64,000 nucleotides of DNA from Shouchella rhizosphaerae (GTDB lineage Bacteria > Bacillota > Bacilli > Bacillales > Bacillaceae_D), in assembly GCF_900142675.1 (NCBI RefSeq), contig NZ_FRBS01000007.1:1-64000 (forward strand), read 5' to 3'. Below are positions 35,811 through 44,700 of the stretch, in pieces. The notes under the pieces are model-generated. The model made no database searches, was not told the DNA's origin, and worked only from the letters and a program-made list of their open reading frames with translations. Positions within the stretch are counted from its first letter, which is position 1. Every line of letters begins with the position of its first letter. A program made the position numbers and the translations under genes.

Positions 35811-36740
35811 TTATGCTTTCTGGACTAGTTTCCAATTAATAAGGGAGAACAAGGCGATGATGATGAACATGGCCCATGAAACTGCCGAAGCATAACCAAA
35901 TTGGTTATTTAAAAATCCTTCATTATACATATAAAGTGTCATCGTCATGCCAGCTCCGCCAACACCGCCAGAATTGCCTAGTAATATTTGCGGCTCGGTA
36001 AAAATTTGCATCGAGCCGATTGTTGTCATGATGACCGTAAACAAAATGATTGGGCGCAGTAAAGGAATGGTAATGCGAAAGAAAATTTGCGTTTTATTGG
36101 CTCCATCAATTATGGCAGCTTCATAAAGGGTTTTTGGGATATTTTGCAAGCCAGCTAAATAAATGATCGCATTATAGCCGACAAACCGCCAAACAACCAT
36201 GGAGGCGATGACGACTTTCACTAAGAAACCTGAGTTCAGCCATTCGAGAGGCGCGATGCCAATGAGTGAGAGCAAGTAGTTCATTAAGCCGTATTGGTTG
36301 CTGAAAATCGTTTCGAAGATAATCGCTACGGCAACAATGGAGGTGACATTCGTGATAAAGAACATCGTTTGGTAGGTGCTCCTCCCTTTGAGGGAAGGGA
36401 GATTAAGTAAGAAAGCGATAACTAAAGCAAAGAACAACATAGGAATGCTTGAGAGGAACCAAATCGCAAATGTGTTTCCGACAGCTTGCCAGAACTCAGC
36501 ATCGCCAAGCAAATATTGAAATTGGGACAGGCCGACAAATGTCTTTTCGCCTAATCCAGACCAACTGTGGAAAGACAGATACAAGGAATAGAAGATTGGA
36601 AAAATGCCAAAGACCGCAAATAAAAGAAAGAAAGGAGAGATGAACAGATAGAGGGTGCGTTTTTTCCATATTTCAGCCCAAAGAGAAGGCTTATATTGAC
36701 GGAGCATCTCATCGAGTTCTGTTTGTGGTTTAGTGATCAT
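35811..36740 (-). CDS. Sugar ABC transporter permease (MalF/MsmF type)
   Basis: 309 residues from the ATG at 36740 (AAGGAGGA seven bases ahead); the longer frame overlapping the binding-protein gene is not needed. It has a soluble N-terminus, then six helices with LYLFISPFFLLFAVFGIFPI first. The EAA loop reads KTLYEAAIIDGANKTQIFFR. It pairs with the MalG-type permease encoded 12 bases downstream. Confidence 0.9.
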   Translation of the reverse strand: MITKPQTELDEMLRQYKPSLWAEIWKKRTLYLFISPFFLLFAVFGIFPIFYSLYLSFHSWSGLGEKTFVGLSQFQYLLGDAEFWQAVGNTFAIWFLSSIPMLFFALVIAFLLNLPSLKGRSTYQTMFFITNVTSIVAVAIIFETIFSNQYGLMNYLLSLIGIAPLEWLNSGFLVKVVIASMVVWRFVGYNAIIYLAGLQNIPKTLYEAAIIDGANKTQIFFRITIPLLRPIILFTVIMTTIGSMQIFTEPQILLGNSGGVGGAGMTMTLYMYNEGFLNNQFGYASAVSWAMFIIIALFSLINWKLVQKA

Positions 36741-36753
36741 CGCGTATTCCTCC

Positions 36754-38001
36754 TTATTGATCGATTCTTGACAGTTCCCGTTGCGCTTTCTTCTGTGCAT
36801 CCTCCCAAGCCTTCTCTGGATTCTTATTGGCTCGATCGATCAGCACCATCTCATCATTAAAAATCGTGCGAAACTTGCCGTAATGTTCTCCATAGAAAGT
36901 AGGAGGGACGTTTTTCGCCGACTCAACAAAAACATCCGCTACTACTTGGTCGCCATAAAAAGGATCAGGTTCACGCAAAAGCTCTGACTCAAGCGTCTCA
37001 ATCGCAGAAGGAAAAAGATTGACGTCTAAAAAATGGTCGAGCTGGGCATCTGGTGATACAAGCCATTTTGTAATCGCCACTGCCTCATCTTTGTGGGCGG
37101 AGCTATCAAGAACGCCAATAAAGGAACCACCGTTATTGCCGTCTCCGCCAGGGGCTCTCGTAACACGCCATTTCCCTGCTGTATCAGGAGCAGCATCCTG
37201 TAAAATTTGCGATTCCCAAACTGCTCCTACCCGTGAAGCAACATCGCCCCCGTTTAAAGCGGCATTGACTTCTTGCCCTTCTGTCAGACGTGCAGACAGG
37301 CCTTCTTCGTGGATGCGGACTGCTGTATTCCAAGCATATTGAATCGCTTCTCCATCGCCGATGTAAGTGCCGTCTTCAGCAAAGTATTTGTCTGATTGCT
37401 GCTCAATCACTTGCAAATAAGGTTTTGTAATCGATTCAAACATATGGACACCTGTTGTTTCTTTCATTTGAATGCCCGCCTCGATATAATCCTCCCATGT
37501 CTGCAATTGGGCATGCACTTCATCGGGTTCGGTAGGCAATCCCGCTTCCTCAAATAAGTCTGCTCGGTAATAAAGGGCAGTTGGGCCAGTGTCTATCGGC
37601 AGGGCAATGAGCGCACCGGTTTCTGGGTCTTGTACAGCCTGCCATTTCCAATCCAAGTACTCCTGCTCTAATTGATCTGCGCCATAATCCAGCAAATTGA
37701 CAAACTCTTCGGCGTAAGCGATATACTCATAGGCCCAGTCATTCATGGCGACAATGTCAGGCCCCCTCCCCGCAATGAGTGCCGTATGCAACTTCGTCTT
37801 GTATTCATCTCCGCCGATCTTTTGGGCATCAATCGTCACATGAGGAAAGGCTTCTTGCGTCTTCGCAATCACATCATCACTCAGGCTGCGGTTCCAATAC
37901 CAAAGTGTAATGACCGGTTTAGACTCGCCTGACATAGGGGCAAATTGACAACTAGAACAAACAAGGAGCGACACACTGAAAAACAGGAAAAGACGTTTCA
38001 T
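36754..38001 (-). CDS. Sugar-binding lipoprotein of ABC importer
   Basis: 415 residues. Lipobox LVCSSC with Cys18, then PVITLWYWNRSLSDDVIAKT and IAGRGPDIVAMNDWAYEYIA, the family 1 solute-binding signature. Anchored outside the membrane, it delivers the sugar to the two permeases encoded next. First gene of the operon; a perfect cre box lies 35-48 bases upstream, so glucose repression through CcpA is likely. No glycosidase is linked, leaving the sugar open. Confidence 0.9.
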   Translation of the reverse strand: MKRLFLFFSVSLLVCSSCQFAPMSGESKPVITLWYWNRSLSDDVIAKTQEAFPHVTIDAQKIGGDEYKTKLHTALIAGRGPDIVAMNDWAYEYIAYAEEFVNLLDYGADQLEQEYLDWKWQAVQDPETGALIALPIDTGPTALYYRADLFEEAGLPTEPDEVHAQLQTWEDYIEAGIQMKETTGVHMFESITKPYLQVIEQQSDKYFAEDGTYIGDGEAIQYAWNTAVRIHEEGLSARLTEGQEVNAALNGGDVASRVGAVWESQILQDAAPDTAGKWRVTRAPGGDGNNGGSFIGVLDSSAHKDEAVAITKWLVSPDAQLDHFLDVNLFPSAIETLESELLREPDPFYGDQVVADVFVESAKNVPPTFYGEHYGKFRTIFNDEMVLIDRANKNPEKAWEDAQKKAQRELSRIDQ

Positions 38002-38035
38002 GGTGGAACCTCCTTCTAAGGATCATTGGCATGTA

Positions 38036-38049
38036 TGACAGCGCTTACA
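38036..38049 (-). promoter_or_regulatory. cre box of the ABC importer operon
   Basis: Minus strand TGTAAGCGCTGTCA fits the CcpA consensus TGWNANCGNTNWCA at all 14 positions. Confidence 0.75.
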
Positions 38050-38257
38050 AAATAGTTGAAACCAATGAAAATATAAATGTAGATTATACTATACTGTATT
38101 TTCAATAAATAATACATGTTTATTTTTGACAATAACAAGTTGGAACAAAACCACTCCTTAAAAGCGCTCGTATAGCAAGGATGGGCCTTCATCTATAAAA
38201 ACGAATTGGTGGTATGTTAATATTAGGTGTAGAGGAAGCGGAAGGAGTAATGATTGA

Positions 38258-38461
38258 ATGCTTGAGTTGGATAAGATGATTGATAAAGTAAACGGCTTGA
38301 AAGAAGAACACGCAAAGGGAATCATGAAGATTATTTGTGGCAAACTGGATATTTTAAAACATGCGGATGGTCAATATACAGAGGAAGAGTTTGTTAAAGA
38401 TGTTCGATCAATGATTGAGAATTTTCCTGAATTAAAGGAGGAAGAAGAGGATAATAGATAG
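38258..38461 (+). CDS. Small acidic protein, unknown
   Basis: 67 residues, predicted helical, with an acidic tail (FPELKEEEEDNR). GAAGGAG lies ten bases before the ATG. No family recognised. It overlaps by one base a 24-codon frame encoding a lipoprotein-like peptide, which suggests a two-gene unit closed by the hairpin at 38591. Length, ribosome site and codon pattern make a real gene likely. Confidence 0.55.
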   Translation: MLELDKMIDKVNGLKEEHAKGIMKIICGKLDILKHADGQYTEEEFVKDVRSMIENFPELKEEEEDNR

Positions 38462-38535
38462 TGGGAAAATCTCAAGGTAGTTGTGTGCTTTTCCCTTTGT
38501 TAATGGTGGTCATGCTATCTGCTTGCCACTTTTAA
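38461..38535 (+). CDS. 24-residue lipoprotein [10 protein letters not shown] peptide
   Basis: GTG start at 38461 overlaps the last base of the preceding stop codon (TAG), allowing coupled translation; AGAGG lies nine bases upstream. The product is MGKSQGSC, then a hydrophobic core FPLLMVVM, then the lipobox LSAC and only two more residues (HF). It is almost nothing but a lipoprotein signal peptide. Such peptides are released as pheromones in some Firmicutes. Too short for certainty. Confidence 0.4.
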   Translation: MGKSQGSCVLFPLLMVVMLSACHF

Positions 38536-38590
38536 CCCAAACGTGAACGAGCGAATCGTTTCTATGCAAACCATCGGGGCTAATTACACA

Positions 38591-38617
38591 AAAAATCCGA
38601 GTATCAACTCGGATTTT
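38591..38617. terminator. Bidirectional terminator downstream of citM
   Basis: AAAAATCCGAG, 6-base loop, CTCGGATTTT. T-runs occur on both sides, so it can stop both the small-peptide unit and citM. Confidence 0.8.
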
Positions 38618-38628
38618 AACATTTTCCC

Positions 38629-39960
38629 TTAAATAGAAATGACGCCTAACAAGATGGCTGCTAAAACCATAAATAGGGTTGAGCCGAGGCCCCATTTTAG
38701 AGCAAAGCGTTGATTTTGCCCATAGTCAATGCCAAGCATCCCAACAAGGAGATAGCCAGCAGCGTACAACGGGCTTAGTACGTGAGTTGGTTGGCTCAAG
38801 ACAGAAGCCCTGGCAATTTCGGCAATGGGAATTTGGTAATTATTTGCCGTTTCAGCAATAATAGGAACAATGCCGAAATAGTACGGGTCATTGGCCATAA
38901 AGTACGTAAATGGGATACTTGTTAAAGCCGTAATGAGCGGCAGTTGCGTACCAAGCTCTTCCGGAATAATGTTAACGAGTGAGGTTGCCATCGCATCGAC
39001 CATCTCTGTTCCATTCATAATGCCTGTAAAAATGCCTGACGCAAACACGAGAGCGACAACAGAAAGGACATTGCCGGCGTGAGCCACTATACGTTCTTTT
39101 TGTTCCGTTAGGTTCGGATAATTAATCATTGTTGCAATAGCAAAGGCGATCATAAACAGTACCGGGAGTGGAAGCACTCCGGCAACTAAAGCAACAAGCA
39201 AAGCAACAGTTAAGAAGGCATTTACCCAAATAAGGCGCGGACGTTGCAATGACTTTAGTTCGTTTTCGCTCGCAACAGCAGCGGCGACTTGGCTTTCCGA
39301 AGCATGGATATCTACAGCAGTTGGTTCGCCAATTTGCTGGATGCCAAGGCGTTTGCGTTCCTTCAAGCCAAAATAAATAGCAACAAGTAAAGCGAAAACA
39401 ATCCCGAATGCCATTACTGGGATCAACGGCAAGAAAACTTCTTCTGTCGTTAACTGCAATGAACTGATTACCCGGGTAGTTGGTCCGCCCCAAGGCGTCA
39501 TATTCATAACGCCAATCGAGAGAAGCGCCAAAGTCGCTAACATATACAAGTTCATTTTAAGCTTTTTGTATAATGGAAGCATCGCCGTTACGGTAATAAT
39601 AAATGTAGTCGTGCCATCACCGTCCAAAGCAACAAGCGATGCCAAGCAAACCGTGCCAATCGCAATCTTTAGCGGATCGCCTTTGACAACACGCAAAATC
39701 AAATTGACAATGGGATCAAACAAACCGGCATCGATCATGATGCCGAAAAAAAGGATGGCGAATACGAGCATGACACCAGTAGGAGCAACTTGTGAAATGC
39801 CGTCCAACATCATTTCGCCGATGCCCAAATAAAAGCCGCCAATTAAGGCAAATGCAATTGGAACAATTATTAATGCAAGCAAAGCTGACATTCGTTTCGT
39901 CATAATTAAAGCCATAAAAACAACAATCATGCTGTAGCCTAAAACTGCAAGCATAGACAT
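38629..39960 (-). CDS. citM: CitMHS-family metal-citrate:H+ symporter
   Basis: 443 residues from the ATG at 39960 (an ATG two codons later is equally spaced from GGGGAG). About 12 membrane helices. LVALDGDGTTTFIITVTAM and MNMTPWGGPTTRVISSLQ are the family signatures. It takes up citrate complexed with Mg2+ or a similar divalent ion with protons. It lies downstream of citS-citT, the same arrangement as in B. subtilis, where CitT activates citM when citrate is present and CcpA represses it. A cre-like box lies 15-28 bases before the start. Confidence 0.9.
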   Translation of the reverse strand: MSMLAVLGYSMIVVFMALIMTKRMSALLALIIVPIAFALIGGFYLGIGEMMLDGISQVAPTGVMLVFAILFFGIMIDAGLFDPIVNLILRVVKGDPLKIAIGTVCLASLVALDGDGTTTFIITVTAMLPLYKKLKMNLYMLATLALLSIGVMNMTPWGGPTTRVISSLQLTTEEVFLPLIPVMAFGIVFALLVAIYFGLKERKRLGIQQIGEPTAVDIHASESQVAAAVASENELKSLQRPRLIWVNAFLTVALLVALVAGVLPLPVLFMIAFAIATMINYPNLTEQKERIVAHAGNVLSVVALVFASGIFTGIMNGTEMVDAMATSLVNIIPEELGTQLPLITALTSIPFTYFMANDPYYFGIVPIIAETANNYQIPIAEIARASVLSQPTHVLSPLYAAGYLLVGMLGIDYGQNQRFALKWGLGSTLFMVLAAILLGVISI

Positions 39961-39974
39961 TCTCCCCTTCCTTT

Positions 39975-39988
39975 TGAAACCGCTTTCT
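39975..39988 (-). promoter_or_regulatory. cre-like box before citM
   Basis: TGAAACCGCTTTCT as written on the + strand, 13 of 14 matches to the CcpA consensus, located in the leader just upstream of the ribosome site. Confidence 0.6.
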
Positions 39989-40117
39989 TTTTTTATTAAT
40001 GTAGCAAGGAAGGTGCGAAAGCGATAGTTTACTTGCGTTTTTTGCATAAGTGGCTATTATTTTCATTTTTTTCATTCTCGGCAGTCGTAGAAAAAATGAT
40101 CGAAAAAAGCAAGCCGC

Positions 40118-40840
40118 TTATTTGCGTGCTGCTTGCTTATAGCGCCGTTCTGGCCGGCCCACATGTCCATAAACGACATCCACTTTGACAGCGCCGATCG
40201 AAACAAGGTATTCGAGATACCGTCTTGCTGTGGAGTGGCTAGTGCCAATGCGTTTGCCGACTTGCTCAGCGTTTAGGCTTTCACTTTCAGTAATATGTAC
40301 GAGTGCTTCTTCCACGTTTTTTAACGTATGCTTGTCAATTCCCTTTGGGAGTGGCCCAGACGTACGCAGGCCAACATTGGAAGCCGGTTGGCCCGTTTTA
40401 TCATGGTGGAACAAACGTTGAATGTCTCTTTCGGCATCGGTACTTTTCGGCTTGCCTTTCGTTCTCGCTGCTTTGTATTCCTCAAGTGTTTGGAAAAAAC
40501 GATCTACAATAATTGGTTTTAGCATATAGCTAAATGCGCCTCCTCGTTTGGCCTCTCCTACTGTTTGGGCATCGTTAGAGGCAGTAATAAGGATGACGTC
40601 GACATGATGGTCAAGTTGCTTAATGTGAAACAGCAAGTCGATGCCGTTAGCGTCGGGCAATTGAACGTCGAGCAACACTAAATCTGGCGTAATGACTTGG
40701 AGAAGCTGTTTTGTCGCTTTCGCTGTTTCCGCTTTTCCAACAATCGTAAAATCTAGTTTGCTTTGAATCAATTGTTCGTAAACAGAAGCGGCGACTGGAT
40801 CATCTTCAACAATCAGCACGCCGATGGAAGGGGTTTGCAT
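40118..40840 (-). CDS. citT: Citrate-responsive response regulator CitT
   Basis: 240 residues. The receiver domain (about 6-125) has the acidic pair D13-D14, phospho-acceptor D58 in LVLLDVQLPD and K108-type lysine in YMLKPI. The C-terminal helix-turn-helix (SLNAEQVGKRIGTSHSTARR, about 190-210) is of the CitB/DcuR type. Activated by CitS and expected to switch on citM. GAGGAGCG lies before the ATG; 51 bases separate it from citS. Confidence 0.9.
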   Translation of the reverse strand: MQTPSIGVLIVEDDPVAASVYEQLIQSKLDFTIVGKAETAKATKQLLQVITPDLVLLDVQLPDANGIDLLFHIKQLDHHVDVILITASNDAQTVGEAKRGGAFSYMLKPIIVDRFFQTLEEYKAARTKGKPKSTDAERDIQRLFHHDKTGQPASNVGLRTSGPLPKGIDKHTLKNVEEALVHITESESLNAEQVGKRIGTSHSTARRYLEYLVSIGAVKVDVVYGHVGRPERRYKQAARK

Positions 40841-40891
40841 AGTTTGATTCGCTCCTCTGATTTGTTTCCTTATAAAGATGCATTGTATGAT

Positions 40892-42484
40892 TTACAGTCT
40901 TTTATGTTTAGGTATAGCAATCGTCATACGCATGCCGCCCCCAGGGCGTTCGGCCATGAACCAAGTGCCATGAAGCTGGTGAAGGGCGTGTTGCATGATG
41001 GTTAAACCAAGGCCGTGCTGGCCCTCGCTTTTGCTTGTTGCCCCTGTTTCCAAATAGTGCGCTTCTTCTTTAGGGGTCATACCCTTGCCGTTGTCTTCAA
41101 TATCCATAATCATATCATTCCCAAAATCGGTAAAAGCAATATGGACATGGGCGTTTGCTCCTTGGTGAGCAACAGCCGCCTCTAAGGCATTGTCAATTAA
41201 GTTGCCGATGACAGTCACAACATGGTCGCTTTTGATTGTCGCAGGATAATCGAGCCAAGTGCTTCCTTCTGCAAATGTAAGGGCTGCTTTCATTTCTTTG
41301 GCACGGTTTACTTTGCCAAGCAAAGCTGCGACAATAAGCGGGTCTTTCACAGAAGCCATGAGGAAGGTGACTGTTTCTTGCAACTCTGTTACTTCCGCTT
41401 TCATAAACGCTTTTGCTTCTTCGTATTTCTCAAGCAGCAATAAGCCATTTAATGTATTAAGCTTATTCAAGTATTCATGGGTTTGCGCTCGCATATGTTC
41501 GGTATGTTGCTTAATCTCCAACAATTCATTTGCCAGGTCCTCTACTTCTGAAAACGGGCGGATCGTCAACACAAAGCCGATTGCTGCATGTTTAGCTAAA
41601 ATTGGCGCCGCATCAACAATATAAAGAGTGTTAGCGATTAATAGCCTCTGTTGGGTAATCTTTTCCGGGTTTTCAGCAGCTTGTTTAATAAACGCTTGCA
41701 ATTGAGGTTCAGTTAATTCGCCATCCACATGGCTCCCTAAAATTACTCGTGCACGTTTATTTGCTGAAAGAATCTGGAGATCGGGGCCAACTGCCAGCGT
41801 TGCGTCCCCTACCGATTCGAGAATTGCTTGTTTTTCCGAAAAGGCGCGCGAGATTTCCTCCGGTTCTAACCCGAAGATAAGTTTTTTGACGCGTCTAGCG
41901 ATATAGAGTGCGCCGGGAATGCCAATCAAGAGGGCTAAACCGCCAAAGCCAGCAACGCGCAGTTGGTAAAAAAGAATGTCATCCTTAATTTCAGTCGTTA
42001 GAAAACCAACTGATGAAACGCCGATAATGTTTCCTTCTCTATTGAAAATCGGCGTTTTGGCTTTTACAGCCTCGCCAAGAATTCCATTGCCAATAAAAAC
42101 GGTTGATTTGCCGGCAAGAGGCGCTTCGTTGCTTGTTTCTGTCTTCTGGCCAATTTGGTTTTCATGAGGATGAGAATACCGAATCCCTTCCGTATTGGCA
42201 ATAACAACATAATCGGCGCCCGTGCGCTTGCGCAATGTTTCAGCAATTGGCTGAATCCGTGCTGCTGGATTTTGGTCGGCAAACGCATCAATAATGTCCG
42301 GGTGTTCAGCGATTAGTTCCGCTGCCGCCAGTGCTTTTTCTCCCGTGGTTCGCTCAATCATCCCGTCGATAATGGATGAAAAGAACACCGTTACAAGCAG
42401 CAATGAAACGAGAAGAACAATAGCCATTAATGCAGTCATTTGCCCAAAAAGACCCAAGCGTTTCAATTTACGTGGAAAAGCCAT
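40892..42484 (-). CDS. citS: Citrate sensor histidine kinase CitS
   Basis: 530 residues from the ATG at 42484; AGGAG is nine bases ahead of it but directly abuts the alternative ATG at 42493. First membrane helix (about 13-35), an extracytoplasmic PAS/PDC-like ligand domain with HPDIIDAF and ADYVVIANTEGIRYSHPHEN, a second helix near 170-190, a cytoplasmic PAS domain, then the DcuS/CitA-type dimerisation segment (THEYLNKLNTLNGLLLLEKY) and an ATPase with LIDNALEA, DNGKGM and HGLGL motifs. The conserved phospho-His is in QTHEYLNKL. Senses external citrate. Confidence 0.9.
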   Translation of the reverse strand: MAFPRKLKRLGLFGQMTALMAIVLLVSLLLVTVFFSSIIDGMIERTTGEKALAAAELIAEHPDIIDAFADQNPAARIQPIAETLRKRTGADYVVIANTEGIRYSHPHENQIGQKTETSNEAPLAGKSTVFIGNGILGEAVKAKTPIFNREGNIIGVSSVGFLTTEIKDDILFYQLRVAGFGGLALLIGIPGALYIARRVKKLIFGLEPEEISRAFSEKQAILESVGDATLAVGPDLQILSANKRARVILGSHVDGELTEPQLQAFIKQAAENPEKITQQRLLIANTLYIVDAAPILAKHAAIGFVLTIRPFSEVEDLANELLEIKQHTEHMRAQTHEYLNKLNTLNGLLLLEKYEEAKAFMKAEVTELQETVTFLMASVKDPLIVAALLGKVNRAKEMKAALTFAEGSTWLDYPATIKSDHVVTVIGNLIDNALEAAVAHQGANAHVHIAFTDFGNDMIMDIEDNGKGMTPKEEAHYLETGATSKSEGQHGLGLTIMQHALHQLHGTWFMAERPGGGMRMTIAIPKHKRL

Positions 42485-42571
42485 AAAAGCCATCTCCTAT
42501 CGTGTTCATAAAAGATCAAGCCTTGCCGATTGCGCTTACATATGGTAGCGTTAGTATATCAAAACAATCAC

Positions 42572-42668
42572 TAAAACCGCTAGGGGTGCTTCGAATGATG
42601 GAAGCTGAGAGAGGCAAACGCCTTAACCCTTATCACCTGATCTGGTTCGGACCAGCGGAGGGAAGCGG
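42572..42668 (+). ncRNA. TPP riboswitch (THI element)
   Basis: All conserved parts are present: GGGGTGC (42583-42589), GCTGAGAG (42604-42611), the AACCCTTATCACCTGATCTG block (42625-42644) and CCAGCGGAGGGAAG (42652-42665). P1 pairs CCGCT (42577-42581) with AGCGG (42664-42668). It binds thiamine pyrophosphate in the nascent RNA and should switch off the downstream salvage genes. Confidence 0.95.
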
Positions 42669-42719
42669 GCACGTTTTCTCGACATGCCACCCGCTTCTTT
42701 TTTAAGTAGCGGTTTTTTT
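42662..42719 (+). terminator. Expression platform of the TPP riboswitch
   Basis: The sequence alternates AGCGG (42664), CCGCT (42691) and AGCGG (42708), then seven T. The first AGCGG can pair with P1 or with CCCGCTTC (42690-42697). CCGCT can instead pair with the last AGCGG to form a terminator before the T-run. TPP binding (P1 formed) would thus free CCGCT for termination. The first hairpin is itself followed by six T, so it could also terminate. Confidence 0.7.
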
Positions 42720-42745
42720 GTGTGGAAAAGGAGGACAACAACCAG

Positions 42746-44023
42746 GTGGAATCGTTGCTTAAGCAAGTGGAAGAACGGGAAGAGGAGCTCATTCGGCTTG
42801 TGTCTGATTTGATTTCCTATCCGACCATAGCCCCTCCAGCCCGAAATACGGCCGATATCCAACAGTATATTGAGAGCTATTTGCGTGCTGCGGGGATGGC
42901 TGTCGATAAGTGGGAATCGTACCCAGGCGATTGGAATATCGTGGCGAAGAAGGAAGGCACAGATAGAACGAAGTACCATAGCCTCCTTTTAAATGGCCAT
43001 GTCGATGTCGCTACAGTCGAAGAGGAAGAAAAAAGCCAATGGAAATACGCTCCTTTTTCTCCTAGGGTAGAAGAACGGACGCTGTATGGCCGTGGTGCCG
43101 CCGATATGAAAGGCGGGCTTGGTGCTTGTCTGTTTGCGTTGCGTCTTTTGCATGATCATGGCATTGAACTAAAGGGCGACGTCCTGCTTGAAGCAGTTAC
43201 AGGCGAAGAAGTCGGCGAGGCTGGCACGAAACAATGTTGTGAGCGAGGCTATACGGCAGATTATGCACTTGTAGCCGACACAAGCAACTGCCGTGTCCAT
43301 GGACAAGGCGGTGTCATTACTGGCTGGATTACCGTAAAAAGTGACTCGACTCACCATGATGGCACGCGGCGGAATATGATCCATGCCGGTGGTGGCTTAA
43401 AGGGAGCTAGTGCGATTGAAAAAATGGCTAAACTGATTGCTGCTTTGCAAGAACTGGAGCGCCACTGGGCTGTGACAAAGTCGTATCCAGGTTTTCCGCC
43501 TGGAACCAATACGATTAATCCAGCTGTCATTGAAGGCGGGCGCCATCCAGCGTTTATTGCTGATGAATGCAGGTTGTGGGTAACGGTGCATTTTTATCCA
43601 AATGAATCTGCCGAAGAAGTGGCCAACGAAATTGAAGCCCATCTTCTTGCTACAGCTAAAGCGGATGTGTGGTTGAAGGACCACCTTCCAACCTTTACTT
43701 GGGGCGGCGCCTCTATGATTGAAGACAAAGGGGAAGTATTCCCTGCTTTTTCAATCGATGAAGCTCATCCTGCATTATCTGTTTTAAAGACCGTCCATCA
43801 GACTGTTTTCGAGGCTCCATTGGAAATAGAAATGTCAACTAGCGTGAACGATGGTGGCTGGTTGGCCGAATATGGAATGCCGACGATTTGTTATGGGCCT
43901 GGGAAATTAGCACACGCCCATGGCGTGAATGAACAGCTTGACATTGATGAACTCGTCCGTTATACGAAAGCGCTTGTCGCCTTCATTTATAAATGGTGCA
44001 ATACCGAAAAAAGGGGAGAATAA
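42746..44023 (+). CDS. ylmB: YlmB-type formylaminopyrimidine deformylase (M20 family)
   Basis: 425 residues from GTG at 42746, the same length as B. subtilis YlmB. AAGGAGG lies 11 bases ahead; the frame also has a GTG at 42722 without a ribosome site. Metal ligands of the M20 peptidase fold: NGHVDVA (His), GRGAADMKGG (Asp), TGEEVGEAG (Glu pair) and a late HGVNE His. It releases formate from formylaminopyrimidine so that TenA can complete thiamine salvage. The general fold also fits acetylornithine deacetylases; the riboswitch and tenA decide the function. Confidence 0.88.
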   Translation: MESLLKQVEEREEELIRLVSDLISYPTIAPPARNTADIQQYIESYLRAAGMAVDKWESYPGDWNIVAKKEGTDRTKYHSLLLNGHVDVATVEEEEKSQWKYAPFSPRVEERTLYGRGAADMKGGLGACLFALRLLHDHGIELKGDVLLEAVTGEEVGEAGTKQCCERGYTADYALVADTSNCRVHGQGGVITGWITVKSDSTHHDGTRRNMIHAGGGLKGASAIEKMAKLIAALQELERHWAVTKSYPGFPPGTNTINPAVIEGGRHPAFIADECRLWVTVHFYPNESAEEVANEIEAHLLATAKADVWLKDHLPTFTWGGASMIEDKGEVFPAFSIDEAHPALSVLKTVHQTVFEAPLEIEMSTSVNDGGWLAEYGMPTICYGPGKLAHAHGVNEQLDIDELVRYTKALVAFIYKWCNTEKRGE

Positions 44024-44026
44024 CTT

Positions 44027-44698
44027 ATGAAGTTTTCAGAACGTATTCGTAAAAACGCTGATCCGATTTGGCAAGCGAGCCACAATCATCCGTTTGTCCA
44101 AGGAATTGGCCACGGCACTCTTGAACTAGAAGCATTTCAATATTATATGTGCCAGGATTATAAATATTTGATCGAGTATGCCCGCGTTATCGCCCTTGGC
44201 ACGGTACTGGCACCTGATTTGGAAACGATGTCTGGTTTTGCGAAAGCGCTTGATGAAACGCTTAACAGCGAAATGGATCTGCATCGCGCATATGCGAAGC
44301 GCCTCGGAATTACACAGGAACAGTTGGAACAGACAGTTCCTGGCCCAGTAACGCTTGCTTATAGCAGCGCGATGATGGCTGAAGCACAAAAAGGATCCCT
44401 TGCCGAGCTCATTGCGGCGATTTTGCCGTGTGCTTGGAGCTATTATGAAATTGGCACAGCGCTCGCGAATATTCCAGGCGCCACAGAACATGAGGCATAC
44501 GGAGAATGGGTGAAAATGTACTCTTCGCCAGAGTTTGGCGCAATTGCGGACTGGCTGATTGCCAAGCTAGACGAGCTTGCCGCAGAAAAGAGCGAGGCCG
44601 AACTAGACCGGATTGAAACGATCTTTATGAATACGAGCCGCTATGAATATATGTTCTGGGATATGGCTTATAAACAAGAAAACTGGCCGATCGGTTAA
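44027..44698 (+). CDS. tenA: Aminopyrimidine aminohydrolase TenA (thiaminase II)
   Basis: 223 residues. Catalytic C135 in LPCAWSYYEIG, D44 in CQDYKYL, and the C-terminal RYEYMFWDMAYKQENW motif are all present. It converts aminomethyl-pyrimidine to HMP, feeding ThiD. Starts three bases after the ylmB stop region, so both are under the TPP riboswitch. The stop is followed at once by an A-run and the first copy of a 23-bp direct repeat. Confidence 0.93.
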   Translation: MKFSERIRKNADPIWQASHNHPFVQGIGHGTLELEAFQYYMCQDYKYLIEYARVIALGTVLAPDLETMSGFAKALDETLNSEMDLHRAYAKRLGITQEQLEQTVPGPVTLAYSSAMMAEAQKGSLAELIAAILPCAWSYYEIGTALANIPGATEHEAYGEWVKMYSSPEFGAIADWLIAKLDELAAEKSEAELDRIETIFMNTSRYEYMFWDMAYKQENWPIG

Positions 44699-44700
44699 AA

